Assembly (NCBI RefSeq): GCF_005862235.1
Contig: NZ_VCEK01000004.1
Location: 571,869-635,868, forward strand
Source: Saccharomonospora piscinae
Lineage (GTDB): Bacteria > Actinomycetota > Actinomycetes > Mycobacteriales > Pseudonocardiaceae
Reading direction: 5' to 3'
Length of the DNA: 64,000 bases
A program made the position numbers and the translations under genes. The stretch's first letter is position 1. Each line of letters begins with the position of its first letter. A model generated the notes under the pieces. The model was not told the DNA's origin, made no database searches, and saw nothing but the letters and a program-made list of their open reading frames with translations. Positions 26,887-37,300 of the stretch are shown here, piece by piece.

Positions 26887-27517
26887 TTCCTGTTGTTTCC
26901 GTGTTCGTTGTTTTTCTTAATTCGAGTTGAATATGCGCACCGTGAACGCTGTCGGCGGTGTCCTTTTCCGGCCATCGAGGCTCCGCTGCGACCACCGTTG
27001 GGCTCGAAGGTTGCCGCGTACCGTACTCCGGGCGCGAGCCGGCCCGGCCCCCGGGGTCCGCGTGGTCTCGACCCGGCGGGATCCACCTTGTCACGACACT
27101 CTGGACTCCCGCGTCGGCCATGTCGCCGTCTGTGTCCGGCTTCCAGAGCTGCGACGACGAGGTCACGTCGGCGCGGTGGCGCCGCGTTGGCGTCACGCGG
27201 CGGTACTCCCGGCGTAACGGATTACTCCGTTCGTCCCAATCACGGAATGTGTGTGTTTCGTTTCTTCAAGTGATCGTCCGATGTTGCAGGTCGGTGACCG
27301 CATTGTAATGCCGGAGCCCTTTTTTGGCTGTTGCCGGTGATTGCTTGCGGGTGTTGTGGGCGAGTGATAGCGTGCCGAACTGCAGGGCCGACTTCCTGTA
27401 GTTTCGGAGCATGCTGACAGGGTGGCTGCCTAGTCGGCTACATTTCCATGAATCGTGATGAACTATTCGTTGCCTGGTATTGTCCTGCGACGACGAACTG
27501 GGGTGAGGTGTGTAGTC
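26887..27517 (+). other. Long intergenic region between the two LAL genes
   Basis: About 630 bp without a credible gene. The first 60 bp are T-rich (Leu/Phe-rich frames, TTTTTCTTAATT), continuing the AT-rich end of LAL1. The middle (27000-27210) is GC-rich with short overlapping frames on both strands that look like noise. The last 250 bp are again AT-richer and hold a CCCTTTTTTGG run at 27318-27328 and the likely LAL2 promoter. I see no tRNA, transposon end or repeat. A decayed gene cannot be excluded. Confidence 0.6.
27345..27373 (+). promoter_or_regulatory. Candidate LAL2 promoter
   Basis: TTGCGG (27345-27350) and TAGCGT (27368-27373) are separated by 17 bp. TAGCGT is the same -10 as at the rifL-rifM and thioesterase promoters. 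No AGGGG box lies at the usual distance, so LAL2 may be controlled differently from the other units. Confidence 0.35.
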
Positions 27518-30409
27518 TTGCTGGTTGAGCGGAGGCGCGAGCTGGGGCTGCTGGACACGCTGTTCGCGGAGGCGGACGCGGGCCGGGGGCAGGTCGCTCT
27601 CGTCGACGGCGTGGTGGCGAGTGGAAAGACGGAGCTGCTGCGCACGTTCGCCGAGCAGCGCGGCGACGGGGTCGTGACCCTGGCGACGGGCGGGGCGCGA
27701 TCGCAGCGGTATCGCCCCTTCGGCAGTATCAGGCCGCTCGTGTCGGCGTTGCCGCTGGCGTCGTCGCGGACGGAGGCACTGCTCCGGCACCTCGACGGCC
27801 GCGACGGGAACGACCCCACCGCGTCGCACACCTTCGACGTCGCACACAGCTTGCTCCAGCTCGTGCTCGAAGTGTCGGAGAACGCTCCCCTCCTCATCAC
27901 CCTCGACGACGCGCAGCACATCGATGCGCAGTCCATGGAATGCGTGCTCCACATCGCCAACCACATCCGTTCGGCTCGCGTCATGCTGCTGCTGGCCGAG
28001 GCCGCGTACGGTGGCTCGATCAGCTCGGGCTACCGCATCGAGCTGATCCGCCAAGCGAACTTCCGCAGGCTGAGTCTGGCGCTGCTGTCGCCCGACGGCG
28101 TCAAGGAACTGCTCGAACAGCACGTGGATCCGAGCGTCGCGCACCAGCACGCGCCCGCCTGCCATGCGGTCAGTGCGGGCAACCCACTGCTGGTGCGGGC
28201 GCTGGTCGAGGACCAGCCGGACGAGCCGCACGCCATGTCCGTCGTCGGACCGCAACGGTCTCCGAGTGTCGGCGACACCTTCCGGCAGGCCGTGATGACC
28301 TGCCTCGAACGCAGTGGCCACGGCGTCGTCGACATCGCTCAAGCGATCGCCGTGCTCGGGCGCGACTGCACGGTCGACCGGGTGGGCTCGCTGCTGGGCC
28401 AGCGTTCGACGGAGGTCGAACGTGCCTTCCGTACCCTCCGCCTCGCGGGTTGTCTCGGCGAGCGTGAGTTCAAGGACTCGCTGTTCCGGCAGGCTGTGCT
28501 CGACAGCATCGAGCTGACCGAGCTCGCTCGGCTGCACCGGTCGGCGGCGTCGGTGATCCATGCCGCCGAAGCGGACATCGCCAGTGTCGCGGGGCATCTG
28601 GTGGCCGCGGGCGGCGTCCCGGACGAGTGGGCCGTGACCAGGTTGATCGAGGCGGCGGAGGCGGCCCTGCGCGCGGACGCCCCCGACCGCGCGATCGAGT
28701 ACCTCGAACACGCTCTGGCCGGTTGCGGCCACGATGCCACGGGCACCAAGCTGCGACTGCTCCTGCTGGGCGCGCACTGGCGTGCCAATCCCTCCCACGG
28801 CATCAGGCACGTGGCGAGGTTGAGCCCGCACCGGTACCGGGGTGAGCTGGACGTCGAACAGTCGGCGATTCTGCTGCGTCTCCTGCTCTGGGAGGGCCGG
28901 ATCCACGAAGTGCGGACCGTGCTCGACCGGCTCAGCGAGACGTGCCGGTCGGGCCAGGACACCGCAGGCGGTTCACTGGAGTACACCGGTGCCTGGCTGC
29001 GGCACACGTGCCCCGAACTCGCCGAGCGATGGGCCGAGCTGAACGGCGAGTCCGACACCGCGACCGAGCCCGAACCGTCCCCGGCGAGCTGGTGGACCAA
29101 GGCGTCGGTGGCGCTGCATGCCGTGCTCACCGGAACTCCCGACGGCTCGCCTGCCGCCAACGCCGAGAGCGTGCTGCAGGCGACGGCGCTGGGCGATCGC
29201 ACCATCGAGCCGGTGTGGCACGCACTGTGGACTTTGATCCACGCCGACCGCCTGGACAGTGCCCTCCAGTGGTGCGACCCCCTGCTCGCCGAGGCGAAGG
29301 CACGGAAAGCCACCTGGTGGGAGGCGATGTTCTCCGCCTGCCGGGCCGAGATCGCGTTGCGGTACGGCGAGCTGCCCGTCGCGGCCAGGTACGCGTCGCG
29401 TGCCCTCTCGATCGCCGGTACCGAGGGCTGGGGCATCGGCATCGGGCAGCCACTCAGTGTGCTGATGAACGTGGGCACGGCGACGGCCGATCACGACGCC
29501 GTGCAGGACCACCTGCGGCAGGACGTGCCCGCCGCGATGTTCCGTACCGGATACTGCCTGCCCTACCTGCGCGCCCGGGGCCGCTACTACCTGGCGAACG
29601 AGTGGTGGGACGCCGCACTGGAGGACTTCCAGCACTGCGGCGAGCTGACGGCCCAGTGGGGTTTCGAGGCTCCCGCGCTCGCGCCGTGGCGCACGGACGC
29701 CGCCGAGGTGTACCTGCGGCTCGGTGAACCGGCCCGTGCGCGCGAGCTGGCGGAGGAGCAACTGGACCGGGTCGGCAAGAGCAATCCCCGCGCACGCGGC
29801 GTCGCGTTGCGAATCATCGCGACCACCCTCGACGACGTCCCACGGCTGCGCCTGCTCAAGGACACGGTCGAGCTGCTGCAGGCCAGCGGGGACCGGCTGG
29901 AGCTGGCTCACGCGCTGTTCGAGTTGAGCAGGGCCCATCAGGCTCTCGGCCAGTCGGCCAAGGCCCGCATGGTCTCGCATCGCGGTAGCCGCCTGGTCCA
30001 GGCCTGCCGGATGGAGACCTCGTGTTCTGACGTCGAGCCCAGCGGCAAGGTCGCGGGCAGGGGGCGCAGCAGGTCGGTCGCGTCCGTCCCGTCCTCCGAG
30101 GCCGCGCGTCGGACGACCACGAAGCCGACCGCCCAGCTCACCCCGTCGGAACAACGGGTCGCGGCACTCGCCGCGGTCGGCTACACCAACCGGGAGATCT
30201 CGGCGCGGCTGCACATCACCGTGAGCACCGTCGAGCAGCACCTGACGAAGATCTTCCGCAAACTCCGGGTGACGCGCCGGACTGACCTGCCCGCGGACCT
30301 TCCGCTCGGTGTCGAGGAGCCGGGTAAGCCCAGCGTGAAGCCACTGCTCTCGCCGCCGACGATGCAGGTCGCCGTCAAGCGCCGGAGCATGACCGCCGAT
30401 ACCGCGTAA
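27518..30409 (+). CDS. LAL-family (large LuxR) transcriptional activator 2
   Basis: This is a paralogue of LAL1 with the same layout. It has an intact Walker A GVVASGKT (Lys37) and a Walker B-like LLITLDDAQ. Long TPR-like helical repeats fill the middle, and the C-terminal LuxR motif REISARLHITVSTVEQHL is almost the same as in LAL1. About 30 residues follow the HTH, which LAL1 lacks. A TTG start at 27518 is chosen because the protein then begins MLVERRREL, the usual LAL N-terminus, with GGTGAGG nine bases upstream. The ATG at 27455 would add about 20 unlike residues. With this start it is 963 residues long. It lacks TTA codons as far as I can see. It probably acts with LAL1 on shared operators. 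Confidence 0.92.
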   Translation: MLVERRRELGLLDTLFAEADAGRGQVALVDGVVASGKTELLRTFAEQRGDGVVTLATGGARSQRYRPFGSIRPLVSALPLASSRTEALLRHLDGRDGNDPTASHTFDVAHSLLQLVLEVSENAPLLITLDDAQHIDAQSMECVLHIANHIRSARVMLLLAEAAYGGSISSGYRIELIRQANFRRLSLALLSPDGVKELLEQHVDPSVAHQHAPACHAVSAGNPLLVRALVEDQPDEPHAMSVVGPQRSPSVGDTFRQAVMTCLERSGHGVVDIAQAIAVLGRDCTVDRVGSLLGQRSTEVERAFRTLRLAGCLGEREFKDSLFRQAVLDSIELTELARLHRSAASVIHAAEADIASVAGHLVAAGGVPDEWAVTRLIEAAEAALRADAPDRAIEYLEHALAGCGHDATGTKLRLLLLGAHWRANPSHGIRHVARLSPHRYRGELDVEQSAILLRLLLWEGRIHEVRTVLDRLSETCRSGQDTAGGSLEYTGAWLRHTCPELAERWAELNGESDTATEPEPSPASWWTKASVALHAVLTGTPDGSPAANAESVLQATALGDRTIEPVWHALWTLIHADRLDSALQWCDPLLAEAKARKATWWEAMFSACRAEIALRYGELPVAARYASRALSIAGTEGWGIGIGQPLSVLMNVGTATADHDAVQDHLRQDVPAAMFRTGYCLPYLRARGRYYLANEWWDAALEDFQHCGELTAQWGFEAPALAPWRTDAAEVYLRLGEPARARELAEEQLDRVGKSNPRARGVALRIIATTLDDVPRLRLLKDTVELLQASGDRLELAHALFELSRAHQALGQSAKARMVSHRGSRLVQACRMETSCSDVEPSGKVAGRGRSRSVASVPSSEAARRTTTKPTAQLTPSEQRVAALAAVGYTNREISARLHITVSTVEQHLTKIFRKLRVTRRTDLPADLPLGVEEPGKPSVKPLLSPPTMQVAVKRRSMTADTA

Positions 30410-30447
30410 CGGCCGGCCCCCGGTACAGTGTGCGGCGGAGGTGGGCG

Positions 30448-31101
30448 GTGACTGAAGTCGAGGACCGGAAAGCTTCTGGCCGGAGTGGGCGTGCCGACCT
30501 GATCTGGATGGTGGTCCTCGACGTCGCCATCCCGCTCGCGAGCTTCTACGGCCTCCGCGCCGCGGGCGTGAATCAGTGGCTCGCGCTCGTGATCAGCGGT
30601 GCGCTGCCGGGGGTGCGGCTGGTGTACCAGCTGGTCCGCAGGCGCCGGCTGGAGATGCTGGCTCTGTTCTCGCTGAGCATCGTGATCGCGGGCACCGCCA
30701 TCGCGTTCCTCACGCACGACCCCAGGCTCATCCTCGCGCGGGAAAGTTACATTACTCTCCTGATAGGACTCTGGATTCTCGTCACGCTGCTGGGGCGGCA
30801 TCCGTTCATCTACACGGCCACGATGCGCGTGATGCCGGACGAGGATGCCGCGCAGTGGCGCCGGGAATGGCAGGAGAGTGCGCAGTTCCGGCGGGCGATG
30901 CGCGTCATCACCGCGTTGTGGGGCATCTCGTTTCTCATCGACGCCGCCGCCCGGGTCGTGATGGCCTACACCTTACCCGTGGATCTCGTGCCCGTGCTGA
31001 GCATGCTGCTGATCCTGGTGATGTTGACGCTCGTCGTCATCGGGAGCAAGGCGTACGCACGTCGCCAGACCCGTCGTGCCCAGGAGCGCGCGCAGGACTG
31101 A
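30448..31101 (+). CDS. Six-helix membrane protein, VC0807-like
   Basis: The 217-residue product has six predicted membrane helices: starting at LIWMVVLDVAIPLASFYG, ALVISGALPGVRLVYQLV, MLALFSLSIVIAGTAIAF, YITLLIGLWILVTLLG, ALWGISFLIDAAARVV and LSMLLILVMLTLVVIG. There is a conserved-looking HPFIYTATMR after the fourth. This resembles the VC0807 / intracellular-septation-like membrane family of unknown function, often found in actinomycete secondary metabolite clusters. It is not a recognisable transporter. The GTG start at 30448 has GGAGG six bases upstream. A TTA codon lies at 30973-30975. It sits 38 bp after LAL2 and is likely co-transcribed with it. A role in export or self-protection is only a guess. 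Confidence 0.85.
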   Translation: MTEVEDRKASGRSGRADLIWMVVLDVAIPLASFYGLRAAGVNQWLALVISGALPGVRLVYQLVRRRRLEMLALFSLSIVIAGTAIAFLTHDPRLILARESYITLLIGLWILVTLLGRHPFIYTATMRVMPDEDAAQWRREWQESAQFRRAMRVITALWGISFLIDAAARVVMAYTLPVDLVPVLSMLLILVMLTLVVIGSKAYARRQTRRAQERAQD

Positions 31102-31115
31102 GCCGCGCGGCACGA

Positions 31116-31172
31116 CAGGGGCACGGGGCGGGCCCCTAGGGGTTGCTCGCGGTGTCGGGGCCGCCGTAGGTT
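31116..31172 (+). promoter_or_regulatory. Putative AGGGG-repeat operator and promoter of the PKS B-C-D operon
   Basis: CAGGGG (31116-31121) and TAGGGG (31137-31142) are separated by 21 bp, about two turns, where other sites use one turn. The second copy is part of a perfect palindrome CCCCTAGGGG (31133-31142). A -10 candidate TAGGTT (31167-31172) follows after 24 bp. The promoter would drive PKS B, C and D, which are separated by only 43 and 57 bp. Confidence 0.5.
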
Positions 31173-31204
31173 TTTGCTGGCAAGCTGGCAACGGTGAGTG
31201 AGAA

Positions 31205-31219
31205 CCGCTCCGTGAGCGG
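31205..31219 (+). promoter_or_regulatory. Small hairpin in the long leader of PKS B
   Basis: CCGCTC-CGT-GAGCGG forms a 6-bp stem with a 3-nt loop, about 33 bp after the proposed -10 and 140 bp before the PKS B start. Just upstream, TGGCAA is repeated directly. It may affect leader stability or pausing. No known riboswitch is recognised. Confidence 0.35.
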
Positions 31220-31360
31220 GAGTATGCGCACTCGTCGAGGTCGCTTCGGTATTTCCCGACGGTCCGGAGGCCTGAAAGTTGTTGCCTGACAGAAGGGGCG
31301 GCCGAGACCGTCGCGAGTGGGCGCTCTTCTCCCGCTGATCGCCGCGATGGGAATCGGTTG

Positions 31361-34300
31361 ATGGACAACGAAGAGAAGCTGCGCGAATATCTCCGCCGGG
31401 TGACCACGGATCTGCGCAAGGTACGGCGGCGCCTGCGTGAAGTCGAGGACGCCGCGCACGAACCCGTCGCGATCGTGGGCATGAGCTGCCGTTATCCCGG
31501 TGGCGTGCGCAACCCGGACGACCTGTGGCGGCTCGTCTCGTCCGGCGGCGACGGCGTGGGTGGTTTCCCCACCGACCGGGGCTGGGACGTCGAGCACCTG
31601 TTCGACGGTGCGGGCGACGGCAACGGACGGCCCTTCAGCGTCGAGGGCGGCTTCCTGGACGGGGCGGGTGACTTCGACGCCGAGTTCTTCGGGATCTCGC
31701 CCCGCGAGGCGCTGGCGATGGACCCGCAGCAGCGACTGCTGCTGGAGTCCTCGTGGGAGGCGTTCGAGAGCGCCGGGATCGACCCGCTGCCGCTGAAGGG
31801 CAGCCGGACCGGCGTGTTCGCCGGGCTGATGTATCACGACTACGGAACGAGCGCGGGCGCCGTGCCGGACGACGTGCAGGCCTTCGTCGGGGTCGGTAAC
31901 TCGGGCAGCGTGCTCTCCGGACGAGTCGCCTACACCTTCGGTTTCGAGGGGCCCGCGGTGTCGATCGACACCGCCTGCTCGTCGTCGCTGGTGGCCCTGC
32001 ACTGGGCGGTGCGGAGCCTGCGGGCCGGTGAGTGCGGGCTGGCGCTCGCGGGCGGGGTCACTGTCATGCCGACGGCGACGGTGTTCGCCGACTTCCTCCG
32101 CCAGCAGGGCCTCGCCACGGACGGGCGGTGCAAGTCGTTCGCCGAGGCCGCGGACGGCACCGGATGGTCGGAGGGCGTGGGGGTCCTGCTGCTGGAACGG
32201 CTGTCGGACGCGCGCCGCAACGGCCACCGTGTCCTCGCCGTCGTCCGGGGCTCCGCGGTGAACTCCGACGGTGCGTCGAACGGGTTGACGGCGCCGAACG
32301 GGCCCGCCCAGCAGCGGGTCATCAGGCAGGCGCTCACCGAGGCAGGGCTGGAGCCGAGCGAGGTCGACGCGGTCGAGGCGCACGGCACGGGCACGACCCT
32401 CGGCGACCCGATCGAAGCTCAGGCGCTGCTCGACACCTACGGCCGGAACCGGTCCGAGGACAGGCCGCTGTTGCTGGGCTCGGTGAAGTCCAACCTCGGC
32501 CACACCCAGGCCGCCGCCGGGGTCGCCGGGCTCATCAAGATGGTCCTGGCCATGCGCCACGGCGTGCTGCCGAAGACACTGCACGTCGACGCGCCGACCA
32601 GCCAGGTCGACTGGACGACCGGAGCGGTGTCGCTGCTGACCGAAGCGGTCGAGTGGCCACGAACGGACCGGGCGCGCCGGGCGGCGGTGTCGTCGTTCGG
32701 TGTGAGCGGCACGAACGCCCACGTCGTCCTCGAACAGGCGGTGGACGACGAGCCCGCACCGGAGGGGACGACCACCCCTGCGGCACCGCCGGTGCTGCCG
32801 TGGGTGGTCTCCGCGCGAACGGAGACCGCGCTGCGAGCGCAGGCGGCGGCCATCGGGTCCGCCCTGGACGAGTTCGGCGGCGACCCGGTGGACGCCGCGT
32901 GGACGCTCGCGAGCGGACGGGCGGCGTTGCGGCACCGGGCGGTCGTGTTCGAGCCGTCGGAACTCGCGGAGCTGGATTCCTCGCCGACCGCCGTCAGCGG
33001 CGTCGTGACGGACGCGAAGCAGGCTTTCCTGTTCACCGGACAGGGGTCCCAGCGAGCCGGCATGGGCAGTGAGCTGTACGCGGCGTATCCCGCGTTCGCG
33101 GCGGCGTTCGACGAACTGTGCGGTGAGCTGGACCGGTACCTCGACCGGCCCGTGCAGGACGTCGTGTTCGGTGACGCGGCGTTGCTGGACCGTACCGAAT
33201 ACACGCAGGCCGGGTTGTTCGCGCTCGAGGTCGCGTTGTTCCGGCTCCTGGAGTCCTGGGGGCTCACGCCCGACTACGTGCTCGGGCATTCGATCGGCGA
33301 GCTGGCGGCCGCCCACGTGGCGGGAGTGCTGTCGCTTGCCGACGCCTGTGAGCTGGTGGCCGCCCGTGGACGGCTGATGGGGGCGCTGCCCGAGGGCGGC
33401 ACCATGATGTCGTTGCGCGCGACCGAGGGTGAGGTCGCCCCGCTGCTGAACGAGCGCGTGTCCCTGGCCGCGGTGAACGGCGGCATGTCGGTCGTGCTGT
33501 CCGGCGACGACGACGCGGTCGACGCCGTCGTCGCGCGGTTCGACGACCGGAAGACGCGACGGTTGCGCGTGAGCCATGCCTTCCATTCCGCGAGGATGGA
33601 CGCGATGCTGGCCGAGTTCCGGGCCGTCGCCGAGCGGCTGGAGTTCGGTCAGCCGCGGATTCCCGTGGTGTCGAACCTGACGGGTGCCGTCGTGTCGGCG
33701 GAGCTGTGCGATCCGGAGTACTGGGTGCGCCACGTCAGGGAGACGGTGCGGTTCGCCGACGGCATGGCGTCACTGGAGGCGCTGGGCGTCGCCACGTTCG
33801 TCGAGCTCGGACCCGACGGGGTACTCACCGCGCTGGGCCAGGACTGCCTCACCGGCGACGACCTGGCGTTCGCGAGCGTGCTGCGGCGGGATCGGGACGA
33901 GCCGTCGACGGCCGTGGCGGCACTCGCCGCTGCCCACGTGCGGGGCGCCGACGTCGACTGGTCCGCCTTCTTCGAGGGCTCCGGTGCCCGGGCCGTCGAC
34001 CTGCCGACCTACGCCTTCCAGCATCGGCACTACTGGCTGCCTCCGGCAGGCCACGAGCCCAGCGAGCACCCGTGGCAGACCGCCATGGTCGACCACGCCG
34101 ACACCGGGGAGACCCTGTTCAGCGGCCGGTTGAGCCGGACGGCTCAACCGTGGCTGGCCGACCACGTGGTACTCGGCCAGGTGATCCTTGCCGGCGCCGC
34201 ACTGGTCGAGCTGGCGCGTCACGTCGCCGCGACGCTCGATCACGCCGCGCTCGCGGAACTGACGCTGGAGCGACCGGTGGTACTGCCTGACCGGGGCGAG

Positions 34301-37300
34301 CTCCAGTTGCAGATCACCGTGGCACCGCCGGACGAGTCCGGAAACCGCGAGATCGCCGTCTACACGCGCACCGAGTCGTGGATCCGGCACGCGACCGGTG
34401 TGCTCGGCCGGGAGCCCGGCAGGCCGGCTCCCATGGGCTGGTCCGTGGTGTGGCCGCCCGCTGGTGCCGAGAGTGTCGAGCTGGACGAACACTACGACAA
34501 CCTCGCCGCGGCGGGGATCTCGTACGGTCCCGCGTTCCGCGGCCTCAAGTCGGCGTGGCGCCGGGGCGATGAGGTGTTCGCCGAGGTGGCTCTTCCCGAC
34601 GAGATCGAGGCGGACGGCTACGGTGTCCACCCGGCGCTGCTCGATGCCGCCCTGCACGGGATCGCGCTGTTCGACGGCGACCCCGCGCTGCCGTTCACGT
34701 GGTCGGGCGTGTCGTTCCACAGTGGCCTCGCACCGGGGCCGCGCACCCTGCGGGTCCAGATCACCCGGCAGGGGCAGGGTTTCGCGCTCGCGCTCGCGGA
34801 CGGCGCGGGAGCATCGGTGTCCACAATCGATGCCCTGACCCTTCGCCCCGCGTCCGCCGAGCACGTGCCGGGAGCACGCAGCGGCGCGCTGTACGAGCTG
34901 GACCTGGTGCCGGTCACCGCGCAGGCCGACGAGCCGAGCCTGCGGGATGCCGTCGTGGTCGATGTCAAGGTCGGCGCGGACGCGGTGGTGGCCGACACGC
35001 ATCGTGCGGCGGCCGAGGCACTGGACGTGGTACGGAACTGGCTGGCGGACAACGACTCGGCCGAGGACGCGGGCACGCGCCTGGTGGTGGTCCTGCACGG
35101 TGCGTCATCCGATGGCGAACTTCCCCGCGCGGCGGTGCGGGGGCTCCTGCGCTCGGCGCAGTCCGAGCATCCGGACCGGGTGATCCTGGTCGATGCGGAC
35201 GGCGACGTGAACCTGCCCGCGGTGCTGGCCTCCGGTGAACCGGAGCTTGTCGTGCGGGATGGCCGCCTGTGGGCGCCGAGGCTGGCCCGGATTCCGGAGC
35301 AGCCGCACGCCGGAGCGGACCTGCCCGCTGAGGGCACCGTGCTGGTCACGGGCGCGGGTGGCGCGCTGGGAGCCGCGCTCGCCCGGCACCTGGCACGTCG
35401 TGGCGTGCGCAACCTGCTCTTGCTCGGGCGCCGCGGTGCCGAGACTCCGGGTGCCGCCGACCTCGTGGCGGAACTGGCCCAGCTGGGCGCACACTCCTGG
35501 TTCGCTGCGGCCGACGTCGCCGACCGTGCCGACGTCGAAGCCGCCATCGCGACGATCCCACCCGAGTGCCCCCTGATGGGTGTGGTGCACGCGGCGGGTG
35601 TGCTGGACGACGGTGTGATCTCGTCCTTGACGCCGGAGCGGGTCGCCACGGTGCTGCGGCCGAAGGTCGACGGCGGATGGGTGCTGCACGAGCTGACGCG
35701 GGACCTCGATCTGTCGTTGTTCGCGTTGTTCTCGTCGGTGGCCGGCGTGTTGGGGTCGGCGGGGCAGGCCGGCTACGCGGCGGCGAACGCGTTCCTGGAC
35801 GAGCTGGCGCGGTACCGGCGCGCCCGGGGCCTGGCGGGGCTGTCGCTGGCCTGGGGGCCGTGGGCCGAAGGCGGCATGGCGGGCGACTTCGATGCCGCCG
35901 CACGGCAGCGGCTGACGCGCGCGGGGCTGTCGCCCCTGCCGAGCTCGGCCGCTCTCGACCTCTTCGATGCCGCGATCGCCACCGACCGGTCCGTCATCGC
36001 GCCGATCGAGTTGGACCGAGCGGTGCTGCGAGCGCAGGACCTGGTCGCTCCCGTGCTTCGCGACATCGTTCCGTCGCGACCCCGCCGCACAACCACAGCG
36101 GGATCGAGGCAGGCGACGGATCTGGCGGTGGAGCTCGGGCGCCTCGACGGCGAGGCCCGCCGGAAAACCGTGCTGGACATGGTGTGTGCGCAGATCGCCG
36201 TGGTGCTCGGGCACGCCTCCGGTGAGGCCGTTCCGCCCCAGGACGCCTTCGACGAGTTGGGTTTCGATTCGTTGACGGCGGTGGAGTTGCGGAATCGGTT
36301 GAATGCGGTGTCGGGTTTGCGGTTGCCTGCGACGTTGGTTTTTGATTATCCGACGCCGTTGGTGTTGGCGGAGTTCGTGGTCGGGGAGCTTGTGGGTGAG
36401 CAGGCTGGGCCTGTGGTGGTGGCCCCGACTGTGGTGGGTGATGACGAGCCGGTGGCGATTGTGGGGATGAGTTGTCGTTATCCGGGTGGGGTGTCGAACC
36501 CGGAGGAGTTGTGGAACCTGGTGGCGTCGGGTGTGGATGCGATTGGCCCGTTCCCGACCGACAGGGGTTGGGAGATGGATGGTGCCGGCGGTTTCCTGAC
36601 CGATGCGGCTGAGTTTGATGCTGGGTTCTTTGGGATTTCGCCGCGTGAGGCGGTGGCGATGGACCCGCAGCAGCGCCTGCTTTTGGAGGCGTCGTGGGAG
36701 GCGTTGGAGCACGCCGGTATCGACCCGGTGGGGCTTCGGGGCAGCAGTACGGGTGTGTTCGCGGGGTTGATGTATCACGACTATGGCAGGGGTGCGGAGA
36801 GCATTCCTGAGGGTGCTGAGGCGTTTTTGGGGTTGGGTAACACCGGCAGCGTTTTCTCCGGTCGGGTGGCGTATAGCTTTGGGTTTGAGGGTCCTGCGGT
36901 GACGGTGGATACGGCGTGTTCGTCGTCGCTGGTCGCTCTGCACTGGGCTGTGCAGGCACTGCGTTCCGGTGAGTGTTCGATGGCGCTGGCCGGTGGTGTG
37001 ACAGTGATGGCCTCGCCGGGAACGTTCGTGGAGTTCGACCGCCAAGGCGGACTAGCTGGCGACGGCAGGTGCAAGTCGTTCGCCTCATCGGCGGATGGCA
37101 CCGGATGGTCCGAGGGTGTGGGTGTGTTGGTGGTGGAGCGTCTTTCCGACGCGCGGCGGTTGGGGCATGAGGTGTTGGCGGTGGTGCGTGGTTCGGCGGT
37201 GAATCAGGATGGCGCGTCGAACGGGCTGACCGCGCCGAATGGTCCGTCGCAGCAGCGGGTGATCCGCCAAGCCCTGGCCAATGCTGGTCTGGACCCGTCC

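Noticed and set aside
27455-27517. Upstream ATG start for LAL2
   Set aside because: It adds about 20 residues without similarity to LAL N-termini and has no ribosome site. TTG 27518 gives the usual MLVERRREL start.
31133-31142. CCCCTAGGGG palindrome as a separate dyad operator
   Set aside because: It is perfect here but not conserved at the other promoters, where only the direct AGGGG copies recur.
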